NCBI GenBank assembly: GCA_015501595.1
Contig: JADNRX010000147.1
Coordinates: forward strand, 60,162-124,161
Source: Hymenopellis radicata
Lineage: Eukaryota > Basidiomycota > Agaricomycetes > Agaricales > Physalacriaceae
Reading direction: 5' to 3'
Length of the DNA stretch: 64,000 nucleotides
In this document: piece by piece, positions 20,830-31,682 of the stretch
Layout of the letters: the number at the start of each line of letters is the position of its first letter
Position numbering within the stretch: the stretch's first letter is position 1
Position numbers and translations under genes: made by a program
Notes under the pieces: generated by a model
Database searches by the model: none
Told to the model about the DNA's origin: nothing
What the model saw: the letters and a program-made list of their open reading frames with translations, nothing else

Positions 20830-21330
20830 GATACAGCCTAGACGACGTGTGTATTTCTTCATAGTGTTACATACTAGGTACAGATGCTTGTAAAATATCT
20901 TGTAGTGAAATGTTGCTGCCTTCGCATAGACTACGGAAAACGCCGTCTTCCTGAGAGAAAAGGTTTTGTGGCGTGTCAAATTCCTGAGATCACGTGCACG
21001 CGTTAGTCGCCTGTGTTTTCCCTCAATGTCCACTCACAGCAATCATTCCATTGTCCAGGACCAGAACTCTATCGTATCAGATGATGGTACGCAGGCGGTC
21101 TAACAAGGTAATTAGTCGACATCTTTACTTGAAGACCGAGACTTACGCGCAATGCAGAGCAAAGTGCGATCGCTGAATTCGCTCTGTATGGTTTGCTGAA
21201 TCTTGTGGTCGGTTTCGACATCTACAGACGCCCTGTATATTACATCGTTAAACTGGTCAGAAAAATACAAGCAGAGGACTTACGTTGCTTCGTCTAAAAT
21301 AACATCAATACTCGCTCCTAAATTTCCTGC
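20830..21330 (-). pseudogene. Relic of the ABCC transporter 3' end (copy 1)
   Basis: On the minus strand this aligns with ~48410-48870, the last three exons of the ABCC gene: TTATTTTAGACGAAGCAACG (Walker B), the following exon and intron, and the terminal exon (CTCAGGAAGACGGCGTTTTC). Upstream exons are absent; homology stops near 21330, just before the Walker B strand. It lies tail-to-tail with hydrolase B exactly as the real ABCC gene lies tail-to-tail with hydrolase D. Confidence 0.88.
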
Positions 21331-21506
21331 AAGCTAAATTCCTTTTTCTCGACCTTTTAGGCCGGCGTGAGTGTCGCCCAAGAACCAGATGACATCCTAG
21401 ACCCTTACAAGAAGCGACGACAATGGCGCGCATGTCCATTGCATGTCCAAATACGCAAACAGCGACCCACTCAACTCCGAGTGTGAGTGTTTGTTAGTCC
21501 AACTGT

Positions 21507-21574
21507 CGTCCTCCATGACACTCCAGTTAGGCGAATTTACCGTCCTCCATGACACTCCAGCTAGGCGAATTTAC
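21507..21574. repeat. 34-bp tandem duplication, two copies
   Basis: A 34-base unit (CGTCCTCCATGACACTCCAG then a variable base and TAGGCGAATTTAC) occurs twice in a row, with one T/C difference. Confidence 0.85.
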
Positions 21575-21823
21575 CGTCATCATGCCGCATTAAAGGCCTG
21601 TGTACCCGATTGTCGCATCCATAAGGGTTCAGGCTGTTGGCTGGAGCCAAATCAACAAGTCGTCAGGCAGAAACACTGAGAGGAACTTTCCACGCCATGC
21701 TACAACCGTTTCTTCGGTATAGTCCAAACTATCCTGGCGAGGTGAACGTGTTGGTTACGTATATCTAAGCTCTTTAAAGCTTCATCGACTTCATCCAGTG
21801 CCTCCTACCAGTACCTTTCTCCA

Positions 21824-23015
21824 ATGGATTCCTCTCTGTACAAAGAAACCACCGTCTCCCGGGGCCTAGTCTACAGATACTTCTCCTCGCCCGCTCGCGA
21901 CAGCGACAAGCCCACCTTACTATTTCTGCATGGCTTCCCTAGCGCCTCGCAGGACTGGGAACCCCAGGTCGTGTTCTTTCAGGCCCATGGATACGGTCTG
22001 ATAGTGCCCGACATGCTGGGATATGGCGGTACAGCGAAGCCCATGGAGCCTGAGGCGCATGCCCCATTTCTGATGTGCAAAGACATCGTCGACATTCTGG
22101 ATGCCGAGAAAGTCGACTCTGTTATCGTCGTAGGCCACGATTTGTAAGCCCTCTTGAAGTCTAATATTGACGCCACACATCCAACCTGACGTACAGGGGA
22201 GCAACGACCACAAGTCGCCTCGCGGACCTCTATCCCGATTCAGACCGCTTCGTAGCTTTCGCATTTCTAGCTCTAGGATACTATCCAATTCGGCGCGAGA
22301 ATGACTACGAGGCCGTGATGGAACAGGTGCGAACAGTGCATGCTTTCATGTACTGTGTGGCGAATTCAATTCACCACAGACTAGAGCTGTCCTTGGCTAT
22401 GGGCTGATTGGCTACTGGACCTTTTTCGCCGAAGCGGACGCTCCTGGCATCATCGAGGGTAATTTGGACTCGTTCTTCGCTCTGGTCTACGCGAAAGATC
22501 CCGCGCTATGGGCCACAGACTTGGCGCCGCTTGATGCTTTCAAGCAGTGGATATTGGATGGCAGGACGACGCCGGTCGCAGATTTCATCACTGCGGAGGT
22601 ATGGCCGAGCTTGAATGCCGAGGGAATTCATTGACGAGCATGTTTACTTCTAGGACCTCGAGACCTTCAAGAAAACCATCCGTGACAATGGCATAGCTGC
22701 GCCGCTGATCTGGTACAAAGTGTACATGGCTGGAATCGACGTGGAGGATGCGAAAGGTATGTGTAACGTATCTCTCGGAGCAATTCTTGCTCACCGATTG
22801 TAGCAATTTCCGCAGAAAGCCGTGAGGTCAAGAAACCGACGTTCCTGGGGACGGCGGAGCAGGATCGCATATGCCTCGCTCCAATGCAGGTGGAAATCAT
22901 GAAGAAATTTTGTCCGAATCACGTCATCCGTCGATACGATGCTGGACACTGGATGCCGATTGAATGCCAGGATCAAGTCAATACTGATCTATTAGAATGG
23001 ATCGAGGGACTGTGA
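21824..23015 (+). CDS. Epoxide-hydrolase-like alpha/beta hydrolase C
   Basis: Model: join(21824..22143, 22197..22326, 22380..22598, 22654..22756, 22804..23015), 327 residues, intact frame. Close paralog of B and D with the same splice positions. HGFPSASQDW, DMLGYGG, LIWYK and DAGHW are present. The residue after the nucleophile Asp106 is Leu107 (codon TT|G across the first splice junction) instead of the Trp in A, D and G, and the lid motif FGYEL is changed to LGYGL, losing two aromatic or acidic positions. It may therefore have altered specificity or reduced activity. Cytosolic; no signal peptide. Confidence 0.88.
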
Positions 23016-23200
23016 GATGCAGCCTAGACGACGTGTGTATTTCTTCATAGTGTTACATATTAGGTACAGATGCTTGTAAAATATCTTGGAGTGAAATGTT
23101 GCTGCCTTAGCATAGACTACGGAAAACACCGTCTTCCTGAGAAAAAGGATTTTGTGGCGTGTCAAATTCCTGAGATCACGTGCACGCGTTAGCCACCTCC
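23016..23200 (-). pseudogene. Relic of the ABCC transporter last exon (copy 2)
   Basis: Minus-strand match to ~48705-48870, the terminal ABCC exon and tail, here with small changes (AAGGATTTTGTGG for the parental string). It again follows a hydrolase gene tail-to-tail. Confidence 0.8.
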
Positions 23201-23204
23201 TAGC

Positions 23205-23345
23205 AGACAATGAGTAGTCGAGTTCCAAGTCTGAAATAATCGCATCGTACTCCGTCGTAGACTTGGACGTAGCGCCCCGACGCGCGACCAGTGGGGAATG
23301 ACCAGCCACGGATCTGTGGCGTACTTGAGGATGAACTTTTCGCAG
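23205..23345 (-). pseudogene. Relic of hydrolase G exon 3 (G'')
   Basis: On the minus strand, GTACGCCACAGATCCG and ATTCCCCACTGG correspond to hydrolase G positions ~52000-52040, and the following stretch corresponds to ~52085-52140. The frame is disrupted and no other G exon is present. Confidence 0.7.
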
Positions 23346-23421
23346 TCTCTGCGGATGTGCATCCATAGAAATTATAGCATTACAGATACGAATAGATCTA
23401 TTGTACATCCAGAGCAGTGAA

Positions 23422-24317
23422 TCAAGCAGGTATAGCCACTCTTTCCTCTTGTTGGGTCTCGCGCACAGCTAGAAACAATGATTCAGTCATGACAGAGATC
23501 GCCACATAAAGAATGGCTTACGTTTGGATGTAGGTGCAACGGGATCCGATAACGGTGCATTGGGTAACTTGGGTACGGGTTGTGTCTCTCCGAGCTACAA
23601 ACATGAGCACAGGTAGGCGACGGAGGGCCGACACGCACCAAGGCCGCTTCTAGTTCGCGTAGTTCATCCTGGACGGCATCTTCCTCGTCATTCGTCAATT
23701 GGTTAGCCAGGAGCTCGCTAATTTCCTGTAGAAGGGGTTAGAATTAGCAGTTTGTTGAAAGAAAAGGCGCACCTGCTGATAGGCTTGCGCCTCTTGGGTC
23801 TCGGACAAGAGTTGTTCGACGGTCTCCACGTTTAGTTCCTTGTGTATTTCCTTTAGGACTTCGGTGCCTTGAGAGATACCATGCATCACAGAGAGCTCGA
23901 CGAGGGAGTATTCTATGGTTGATACCTGGAAAAGTCAGAATATTAGATTATATCGCCTGAAAGACAGTGTACCAGCTGTTCCAGAGTCTCGAGCTGAGTA
24001 TCCGTCTTGACTAGCAAGCTTTGTTGATACTTTCTCCGACGTAGTGCTATGAGTGCACGGTCCTTTTGACCTGCTGCAAGGTGCTGCTTAGCAATGGCAT
24101 TCTCCCTGTCCAATACGACTTGTATCTGGATAGATATGAGCTGTATCCTAAGCAACACGACACCAAACGCACCTGTTTCTGATAACCTCGTAGTTTGTCG
24201 CGCTGTATTTTGAGGCTGCGGCTGTAAGCAGATGGACTGTGGGGAGCAAAAAGAAACCAACGTTAGGATTGCCTCGTCCTGCTTGCTGATCTTGGGCAGT
24301 GACTGTTTGGCGCCCAT
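23422..24317 (-). CDS. VPS20: ESCRT-III subunit Vps20 (CHMP6-like)
   Basis: Model: complement(join(23422..23468, 23522..23594, 23639..23725, 23773..23925, 23973..24125, 24173..24215, 24262..24317)), 203 residues, the usual length. The start MGAKQSLPKIS fits an N-myristoylation signal (Gly2, Ser6), as in Vps20, which nucleates ESCRT-III filaments on endosomes. Long helices follow (LKIQRDKLRGYQKQ, VLDRENAIAKQHLAAGQKDR, ALRRRKYQQSLL), then the acidic C-terminal half (LTNDEEDAVQDELRELEAAL) expected of a Snf7-family autoinhibitory region. Six introns of 44-53 nt, all in phase. Divergent from the PP2C gene with 188 bp between the ATGs. Confidence 0.9.
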
Positions 24318-24505
24318 GGGGAACGGAGGAGAAGGCCGTGCGTCATGATGGCCTGTAGGCACGTACCCCGATTAGGCTCCTAACCTTGTCCTCTTACCTC
24401 GACGACAAGGCTGGCGCGTCCATCGCGTAGCAAATACGTGGATCGCAGCTGCCAAGTGTCGCTGCCTGGTGATGCTGCTACAGTGGACGAGAATTCATGT
24501 CAATA

Positions 24506-26165
24506 ATGGCTCTCCAACTTTCCCAACCAGCAAGAGCCATATTTGCTCGTCGAACGCTTCCACCGGTGGCCAGGTATCATGACTATGTACGCTCGTCGAC
24601 CCCCGGTACGCCTCTCTGCATTTGTGCATTCTATCGGGAACACTGAGGACATAAGGCGGTGGTGGTGTTATTCGCATACCCCTTGCTTCCCCCAAGATTA
24701 TTGGAGTCGCAAACTCGCGGGAACTCGGAGGTATTTTGAGCAGTACGTATGTCGAGTGCGATGATTCTCACGGGCAGGTTAGTAACCAGGAAGATTTCTA
24801 CGCGTTCGCAACACTGTCTATCGATCCTCAGGAGCTTGCGGGCAATCTCAAGAAATATCACAAAATATCATGGGATCCCCAATCCGTTGGTAACATGTTC
24901 GCTGACCAGCTCACGTTTATCGGAATTTATGATGGGTAAGCATGGTTTACTCTTGGCCTTTATAATGAACTGAATCATCGCGGTTAGGCACGGTGGCTCT
25001 GGGGTATCTCAATTCCTCCGCCAAGAACTCCACGGCCTGTTCGAATCTGCCAAGAAAGAGGACATTTCAGAACTCTACGAGTTCACCAGTGAATTGGGTG
25101 GCTACTTCAAGCGCTGGCGCGGGGGTGCTCTTATTCCATGGATCAACGACCCTAAGTGTACCAACTTTTACGACATTGAAGCGCGTGCCACACAGACGTT
25201 CCTTGAGGTAAATCGGCACATGCCATCCTGATAACTTGTCTTATGTTTCAAGGTCGATCGACATCTCGCTATTGACGAAGCAGCGCAAAATTGCGGCGCT
25301 ACGGCCTCAGTGGCGCTGATACAGTCACTCGACGCGCCTGCTAGGCCCTTTTTCGCTTCAGAAAGGGTGGCGTTGACTGTGGCACACTGCGGGTAGGTTG
25401 CCGCTCAACTAATGTGTCGTATGAACTGATCCGACCCCCAGCGACACACGTATCTTACTTGGCTCGATAGATGGAAGTGTATTCCCAATGACCGAGAAGC
25501 ATCACGCCGACGCTAGGATTGAGGCCATACGTTTGCGTCGCATGATGGGCTCTTCCCTGATTAGTGACTCCTTTGGAGAATCTCGGTGCGCGTCTTAACT
25601 TTGGCCTCATTCATACTAAGACTTGACAGCTGGATGGGCGTGCTCGAAAACACTCGAGGGTACTGCTACTTCCTTTTCGTAACCACATTCCTCTGATCGG
25701 CGTTACTCTCCATAGCTTGGGAGACCTTCGATTCAAAAAGTTTGGCGTTACGGCAGAACCCGAAGTGCGCACAAAGTTATTAGATGGTATGAGTTTCAGG
25801 GCGTTCACTATTGCACTCTAAACCTTCCGCAGGCAAAAAATGGGCATACATGGTCCTCGTTTCTGACGGCGTGTCGTCCTTGGTTTCGGACAGCGAAGTC
25901 ATCGATCTCGCAAGAGACGCCAAAGACCCGAAGGAAGCTGCAGAGCGGATACTGTCCTATGTCGAAGACCTCGGCGGGGAAGATAACGCGACAGCTATCG
26001 TCGTACCCCTTGCAAGCTGGGGCAAGGTGACGGGACCGGATAGAACGAGAGAGCTCCGAGTGTATCGAAGAGAGCAAGCAGGCGAGTACTGTTTCCACAG
26101 CTCGAGAGTGCAGTACCTAACCCCTTGTTTCAATAGTCGGGAGTGAACGACAGCGTAAAATGTGA
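24506..26165 (+). CDS. PP2C-type protein phosphatase, probably mitochondrial
   Basis: Model: join(24506..24605, 24656..24935, 24988..25207, 25253..25392, 25442..25585, 25630..25659, 25716..25786, 25833..26081, 26137..26165), 420 residues. The N-terminus MALQLSQPARAIFARRTLPP is an Arg-rich mitochondrial presequence. PP2C metal-site motifs are present: NQEDFYAF, GIYDGHGGSGVSQFL, a Asp-containing DTRILLGSIDGS, SDGVSSLVSD and GGEDNATAIVV. This fits the Ptc6/Aup1-like branch that dephosphorylates mitochondrial proteins such as pyruvate dehydrogenase, but substrate is inferred. A short 36-nt intron near 24750 cannot be excluded. The last intron has a GC-AG donor (26082) and leads to the conserved-looking tail VGSERQRKM. 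Confidence 0.88.
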
Positions 26166-26272
26166 TTGGGATCCCAACAATTGACATTCCATATGTAACT
26201 TATTGTAATAAACAATGCTGTGAGATGGGATGTTGACACAATCATATTTATAGACTTCAGCCTTCTCTACTT

Positions 26273-28903
26273 TCAAATCTGTGCCGCTGCGTGTCCGTCG
26301 CTACGAGGATCACACCCAGCTGCCCACACGAGCTGCCCAGTCTCGTTGGTCAACTTCTGTATAATCTGTCCGCGGCCCATCATCGACCTTCCGAACCCTG
26401 ACTGTAGACGCGCATCATGTCCCATTTCTGCAAAGAAAAACAATTCAGCGCCCCATAGTACATGACACCACAGAACAACATACCTCTCAGTTTTGAAATA
26501 GTCTCAGGCGATATGCCCTCCTCAAAATAAACCTCGCTGTTGATATCGCCCGCGGTACCTGTCTCACGCGTCTGAGTGTCCGGACTACCTGCGGATATGC
26601 AGAATCGCGGCGCGTCGAGCGCTTCCTGTACTGTGTACCCTCTGAGAATGTTGAGCAGCACTTGGACGTGACCTTGAGGCTATGTTGGCGGTGAGCACAA
26701 ATCAGCCAAAAAAGAAAAAAGAAAAAAAAGAGGAAGGATGGCCTACAGACCTGCATGTAACCGCCCATGACACCAAAGCTGAGGAACAGCTCCCCATTCT
26801 TGGTCGCCATACAAGGTATGATGGTGTGGTATGGCCGTTTGCCTCCCTTTCGCAAATGTCAGATCCACATGACGGGTATGGAAGAGATGGGACGCGAACC
26901 TTCAGCGCATTCGGGTGGTTCTCATCCAAAACGAAACCGGTGCCTCTGTTTTGCAGCGTGAAGCCACATCCAGCGGGGAGAGCTGCGCGTCATCACTACA
27001 TAAGATCGAGGATGCACGTTGAGTCGTCGGTGCTCACCTGCGGTCCCAAAACCTTAACGAAAGGTGTACAATGAGTTGGCAATCGCATACATGGATAGAG
27101 GAGCACATACCAGCATAGTTGCTTTGAATGTAACTACACGCGTTGCCCCATTGATCAGTCACTGCGGTAGTATAATATGAGTACGAGCTAGAGTCGAACG
27201 GAACGGGAATAGTGCTCAAGTACCGGTGAAGTAGACAGTGTCCGACGACGCCACAGGGTTCCCATGCACGACTTTGGGGTTCGTTTTGAGTGGGTCGATC
27301 AACTTTGCTCGAGAAGCGAGATATTCCTATATCGAAAGTATAAGCCGACCAGAGCAACTAAGATGCTTAGTTGACCAACTTTGCTCAGAAGCTCTTTGAC
27401 CGGGACATGGACCACCTCTGGGTCGGTAACGTACCATTGACTGTCTGCGGAGCTGCGCGTCAGATCCATGCATCAATGGTCGGAGAGAAGGAGCTCTTAC
27501 CAGCAAAAGCAAGTCTACGAGGTGGACGTAGTTAGAGAGGCCTAATCGAGAAAAGCCAAACAGAAGAACGAACCTCACGGCTTCCACCAGGATGTGAAGG
27601 TACTCGGGGGAGTTGTGGTCCATCTCGTTCAGCGGTTTAATGATTTCCTGCTCCTGAAGGCTCTCTAATATCCCGAGAGCAATCAACGCCGTTATACCTG
27701 TAGCATTTAGATCTACAGTAGAGCGAAGTATATGAAGACCACTGTACCTTGGCCATTGGGCGGACACTGAAATGGCGTCAGTTCACGAGAATTAGTCTCC
27801 AAAGCTGGGTTTCCCACACCTCGTACACCGACACCTCATTCGCATATACATACTTGAGCGGTTCCACGAAGGACGTCTCGTGTTTGGCGAGATCTACTAG
27901 TTCCATAACGCCACCCTTGCTCTGGATAAGCTCAACGATGGCTTCGGCTATACGCCCCTTGTAGAACCCGTCCTTTCCCTTTGTCGCGAGCTCACGGAAC
28001 GTCTGCGCCAACTTGGGCAGCTTGACCACTTCGCCCGGGAACGGAGCGCGTCCGTTGAGAAGCATGTCTTCGCCGTTGGGGGAGGCATTCTTGATCAAGT
28101 TCTCTGCACGCCGCCACTACATTCAAGGTTTAGACAACGATCCAGCGACATGAAGGCATGCGTACACTGAAACTATGGATCTCGGAGACGGGAACGCTGG
28201 TGGATATAATGTAAGTACAAAGCGTGTTTTGACTTTTTCGAGTCTCACCCTTCTTCGGCTAGTCTAATGGCAGGCGCTAGCACATCCGCTACCGTGAGCT
28301 TGCCGCTCCCAAACTTCTCGACGGTATCAACCCAGGCCGCGGCCGCGCCTAATCATCGCGTTATTCGGTGGATATATCACAAAGTATTAGGAACACGCCT
28401 GGGACGGTGACGGAATTGAGATCAGTGTTGGGTATGCTCCGTCCGGTGAGGCCCCGCGAGCGGGCGTGCTCAATGGTGAGTTTCTGAGGCGCATGGCCCG
28501 ATCCATTAAGTGCTTTAACTTGCTTCGTTTTGGCGTCGAAGAAGAGGCAGAATGCGTCCCTTTCAAGGTCGCGATGGGTATTGACGCGATGGGAGGAGAT
28601 GGGGATCTACTCACCCTCCGATACCACAGCAACTGGGTTCGGTAACGTTGAGGGCTGCAGATGTAGCTACGGCCGCGTCGGCTGTAGATAGGCGTTAGGG
28701 GTGAGATCTGCATGTGGACGTGTAGACGCACCGGCATTACCGCCTTGCCTTAGGATCTCCAGGCCTGCCTCTGTTGCGAGCGGCTGGGACGAAGACACCA
28801 TGCCTTTCGTGCCATAGACGACCGAGCGCCTGCTCCCGAAACGGAACACGGCAGCCTCGGGGCGGTCAACTTTGGTCCAATCGATGGTAACAGGGGAAGG
28901 CAT
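26273..28903 (-). CDS. Gamma-glutamyltransferase family protein, 17 exons
   Basis: Exons (minus, 5' to 3'): 28903-28732, 28681-28615, 28559-28399, 28348-28249, 28196-28166, 28116-27820, 27766-27748, 27697-27574, 27514-27501, 27444-27380, 27326-27224, 27161-27111, 27052-27038, 26982-26900, 26846-26751, 26679-26484, 26427-26273; 582 residues. Large-subunit motifs: [42 protein letters not shown]. The processing and nucleophile site is SSDTVYFTV (Thr380), followed by NRGTGF and GGYMQPQGHVQ. Members cleave the gamma-glutamyl bond of glutathione and its conjugates. No signal peptide is visible, as in the intracellular or peroxisomal YwrD-like branch. The ends of introns 3 (GC-AG donor at 28398) and the 71-nt T-rich intron at 26680-26750 are unusual. 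Confidence 0.92.
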
Positions 28904-29574
28904 GGGTCTAGGAGTATGGTATGTGGTATGGAAAGGCCACGGCTAAGACTTTATGGAAATCCGGTGAGAATAAAAAGAGTGCTATCCATCTGAAATATGG
29001 CAGGCATTCCGTCTCAGCTCCGTTGCAGCTCCGCGTGCAAAATATGGTGGTCAGCAGATAAGATAACGTGAGCATTGTTGAGCTCTGCTGGTGTACATTA
29101 TTCCTGTAAACATGAGTCCCTGCTTTTCAATAGTCCTGGGCGTTGTAAGGAATAGAAGATTTCCAGCGAGCTTGGACCTTTCGCATCTCGTGTTCTCAAG
29201 CATGTGGGACAGATGTAGACGCAAACGGAAGGAATGCTCACAGGGAGGTTTCCGATGTATACACTAGTACTGTGTATTTGCAAGGGCCACAAAAGAAAGC
29301 GAATATGCAAAAATCGGACCGGTTGTAAGCTGGAGCGATATTCCGAGATCCATGAACACTAGCAGCTTGATAACCATTCATATACGGATAGACGTTTGTG
29401 TATTCCAGGCTGATACTGAATGACTGAGTGGGGGAACGCGTTTGCATGCACCGCGATGGTGGCGGGACGCCAACCCCTATGGTGGCTGTGCTGAATGGCG
29501 GCAGTGCCAAATAAGCAAGAACGTCGGCATTCCATATCTGGCCGACTGATCAGATCTTTCTCTCAACTTTCAGA
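28904..29574. other. Intergenic, nothing recognised
   Basis: 670 bases between the divergent gamma-glutamyltransferase and prefoldin genes; no coding frame or repeat found. Confidence 0.4.
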
Positions 29575-30094
29575 ATGTCTTTACAGACGAAGCTGCAGAA
29601 CGTCACACAGGAATTCCAGAAACTACAGGCCGACATGGCCAAGGCCGTAGAGGCGCGGGAGCGGCTGGGCACGCAGCTGTCGGAAAATGAGCTTGTAAAG
29701 ACTGTCCGTGTTCTCTATGTCTGTACTCGCCACACAAAATAAACATAAAACTGCAGGAGTTCGAGAAACTGGAGCCCTTAAATGATGTATACAAGTTGAT
29801 AGGACCTGTCTTGGTGAAGCAGGACCAGGCTGAGGCCAAGACGAATGTCAATACCCGACTTGACTTTATCAAGGGCGAAATGCAAGTTCTCTCCGAGCTG
29901 CTTGATGGTCGTTGACCTTTCCTTCCCAGAAAACGCGTCGAAGCGCAGATAAAAGACATTGAGACGAAATCGGAGCTGAAAAAGGCAGAGGTGCGTCGTT
30001 TACAACGTTTCTCTCTTCCGCTCTCACACCTCTCCAGTACATTGCCGCCCAGACCGCCTTCGAGCAGCAACAGAGCCAGCAGGTTTCCCCATAA
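29575..30094 (+). CDS. PFD6: Prefoldin subunit 6
   Basis: Model: join(29575..29703, 29757..29881, 29930..29990, 30038..30094), 123 residues, normal for a beta-type prefoldin subunit. Both coiled-coil helices are visible ([20 protein letters not shown] and [19 protein letters not shown]), with the conserved hairpin [19 protein letters not shown] between them. Prefoldin delivers nascent actin and tubulin to the CCT chaperonin. Intron 2 is a canonical GC-AG intron (GCAAGT at 29882); with GT-AG splicing the conserved frame would be lost. Tail-to-tail with the mitochondrial uS17 gene (76 bp apart). Confidence 0.92.
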
Positions 30095-30170
30095 CGTCCA
30101 CCGCCTGTATTACCACCTCTGTACATGTATCAATAATAAAAGCCCGCGTCGCGATAGATATGCGAGGGTG

Positions 30171-30597
30171 TTATGGCTGGGCCGCCAGTGATGCCTGTTG
30201 CTGCTGTTGCTGCGCCTCAAGCTGGGCCCTCCTCAGCTGCCTCTGCGCTTCAGGACTCTTTATCACCCGCTCCAATTTGAACCTCTTCCTCGCAGACACA
30301 GGCGGGCAATTGCGGATAATAACGACATCGTCCTGGCGCAGTTCTGAAGGGTTACACTCATGCTCAGAGTCCAAAGACACAGCTGGGAAAGGACGAACCA
30401 TTATTGGGATCGTGTGTGAGATACTTTTTAGTCCTCTCAATTATCTGCAAGCCGTGAGTGTGCGTCCGTGCGCAAGTGTACCGTCGACGCACCTTTCCCG
30501 TCACGTTGTGTTCCATCCATCGCGACACCGTCACTGTGGCCGTCTTATTCATGAAGCCGACCTTCGTGACGATTCCCTTCAGTCCCATGGGAGGCAT
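30171..30597 (-). CDS. MRPS17: Mitochondrial small-subunit ribosomal protein uS17m
   Basis: Model: complement(join(30171..30343, 30399..30444, 30493..30597)), 107 residues. S17 OB-fold pattern: KGIVTKVGFMNKTATVTVSR, IIERTKKYLTHDPNNELRQD, VVIIRNCPPVSARKRFKL. The 55-nt second intron (donor GTTCGT, acceptor CTTCAG) is required to keep the S17 fold; reading through ends in a premature stop. The C-terminus has a fungal extension with a poly-Gln run (EAQQQQQQASL). It binds 15S rRNA in the mitochondrial small subunit. Confidence 0.9.
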
Positions 30598-31040
30598 TTT
30601 GAAAGGGTGTTGTTGGTTAGCTCAAAAGTTGACGCGAACACTTCGGGCCCCAAAATTGGACACCACGTGGAAATGATCGCAACGGCCCGTTCTCTCCTTC
30701 GAAGATTAAAACGTACTTAGTTGGTGGCGAGCGCCACAGTCTTCCATCGTGGCTTGACAGGGCGCATCTGCTCTCCAGCAACAGCGCTGACAAGATAATG
30801 ACTGGCTTGCAATCACGCCCTGCTGAATGAGACGAGAACATGGAATTTAAACACATCGCCCCTTCCTCATGATCAAAATTTCAGCTTTAGTTACCTATTT
30901 CTTGGGGTGACGCCCCAGTGAAGAGTGCCGTGGTGGTACTGCAAGCCTACCCTCATATTAAATGAAATGATTAATCATTAAAGGTACGACGGTTATTTAC
31001 TTCCAGGAAGGCAACTATCACAAGACTCAAACCCACATAC
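30598..31040. other. Intergenic, nothing recognised
   Basis: 443 bases upstream of uS17m; short open frames only. Confidence 0.35.
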
Positions 31041-31480
31041 TTACAAGTATGCATCGCTAAAAACGAACTCTACGAAGAAGTCGAAGCGCTCTGAACGCGG
31101 GGAATCCGGCTTCAGCCACGGATGCTCCGAGAGGTCCGCGGCAGTAGGGCGATCGCTGATAGAATGGAGGCGCAGGCAGCAGCGTACCAGGCCTTCGAAG
31201 TTGCGCGCTTCAGTTGGAGAAGCAGTATACTCAATGGACATCTGGAAGAGGCCCTTGCGGAGCAGATTCTCGCGAAGCATCCAGTTCTTCTTGAGATCGC
31301 CTGTTCCAACGAGGCCAGGCGGAATTCAAGTCGACAATGAGGATACGTACCATTCTCGTCCAAAGTACTTACGGAAATGAGAAACTCCGGAATGTATTTC
31401 GTACTCTTGGCCAACAACATTTCAGGCTCTATGAAAGTCAATTCCTTGTAAACTCTTGTAAAGAGAAGCTCTCGCCAATG
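31041..31480 (-). pseudogene. C-terminal fragment of a protein kinase domain
   Basis: On the minus strand the segment reads YKELTFIEPEMLLAKSTK, then after a shift NWMLRENLLRKGLFQMSIEY and ASPTEARNFEGLVRCCLRLH followed by SISDRPTAADLSEHPWLKPD. The last part is the kinase subdomain XI pattern (conserved Arg in DRPTA, HPWL). No ATP-binding loop, HRD or DFG motif exists upstream, and the two parts are not joined by a clear intron. It is most likely a truncated kinase relic, less likely the last exons of a very short gene. Confidence 0.5.
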
Positions 31481-31682
31481 TCATTCCCAAGTGGAACAGT
31501 ACATGGCGGCAATATGTGGTGATAGTAGTATGTATCCTGTGTGTGGTAAACGAATAAGTAAAAATACAGCTAGCGGTATTATGATATAATGGATGAAATG
31601 AAGATATAAGTATGCAGATGAACATGCCAAAGATGAGAGCGCTTCCAGTCCGTCGTGAAGATCATACCGTACATGGTATCTT

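Noticed and set aside
30344..30398. Premature stop in mitochondrial uS17
   Set aside because: A 55-nt intron with a CTTCAG acceptor joins DPNN to ELRQD and restores the S17 core.
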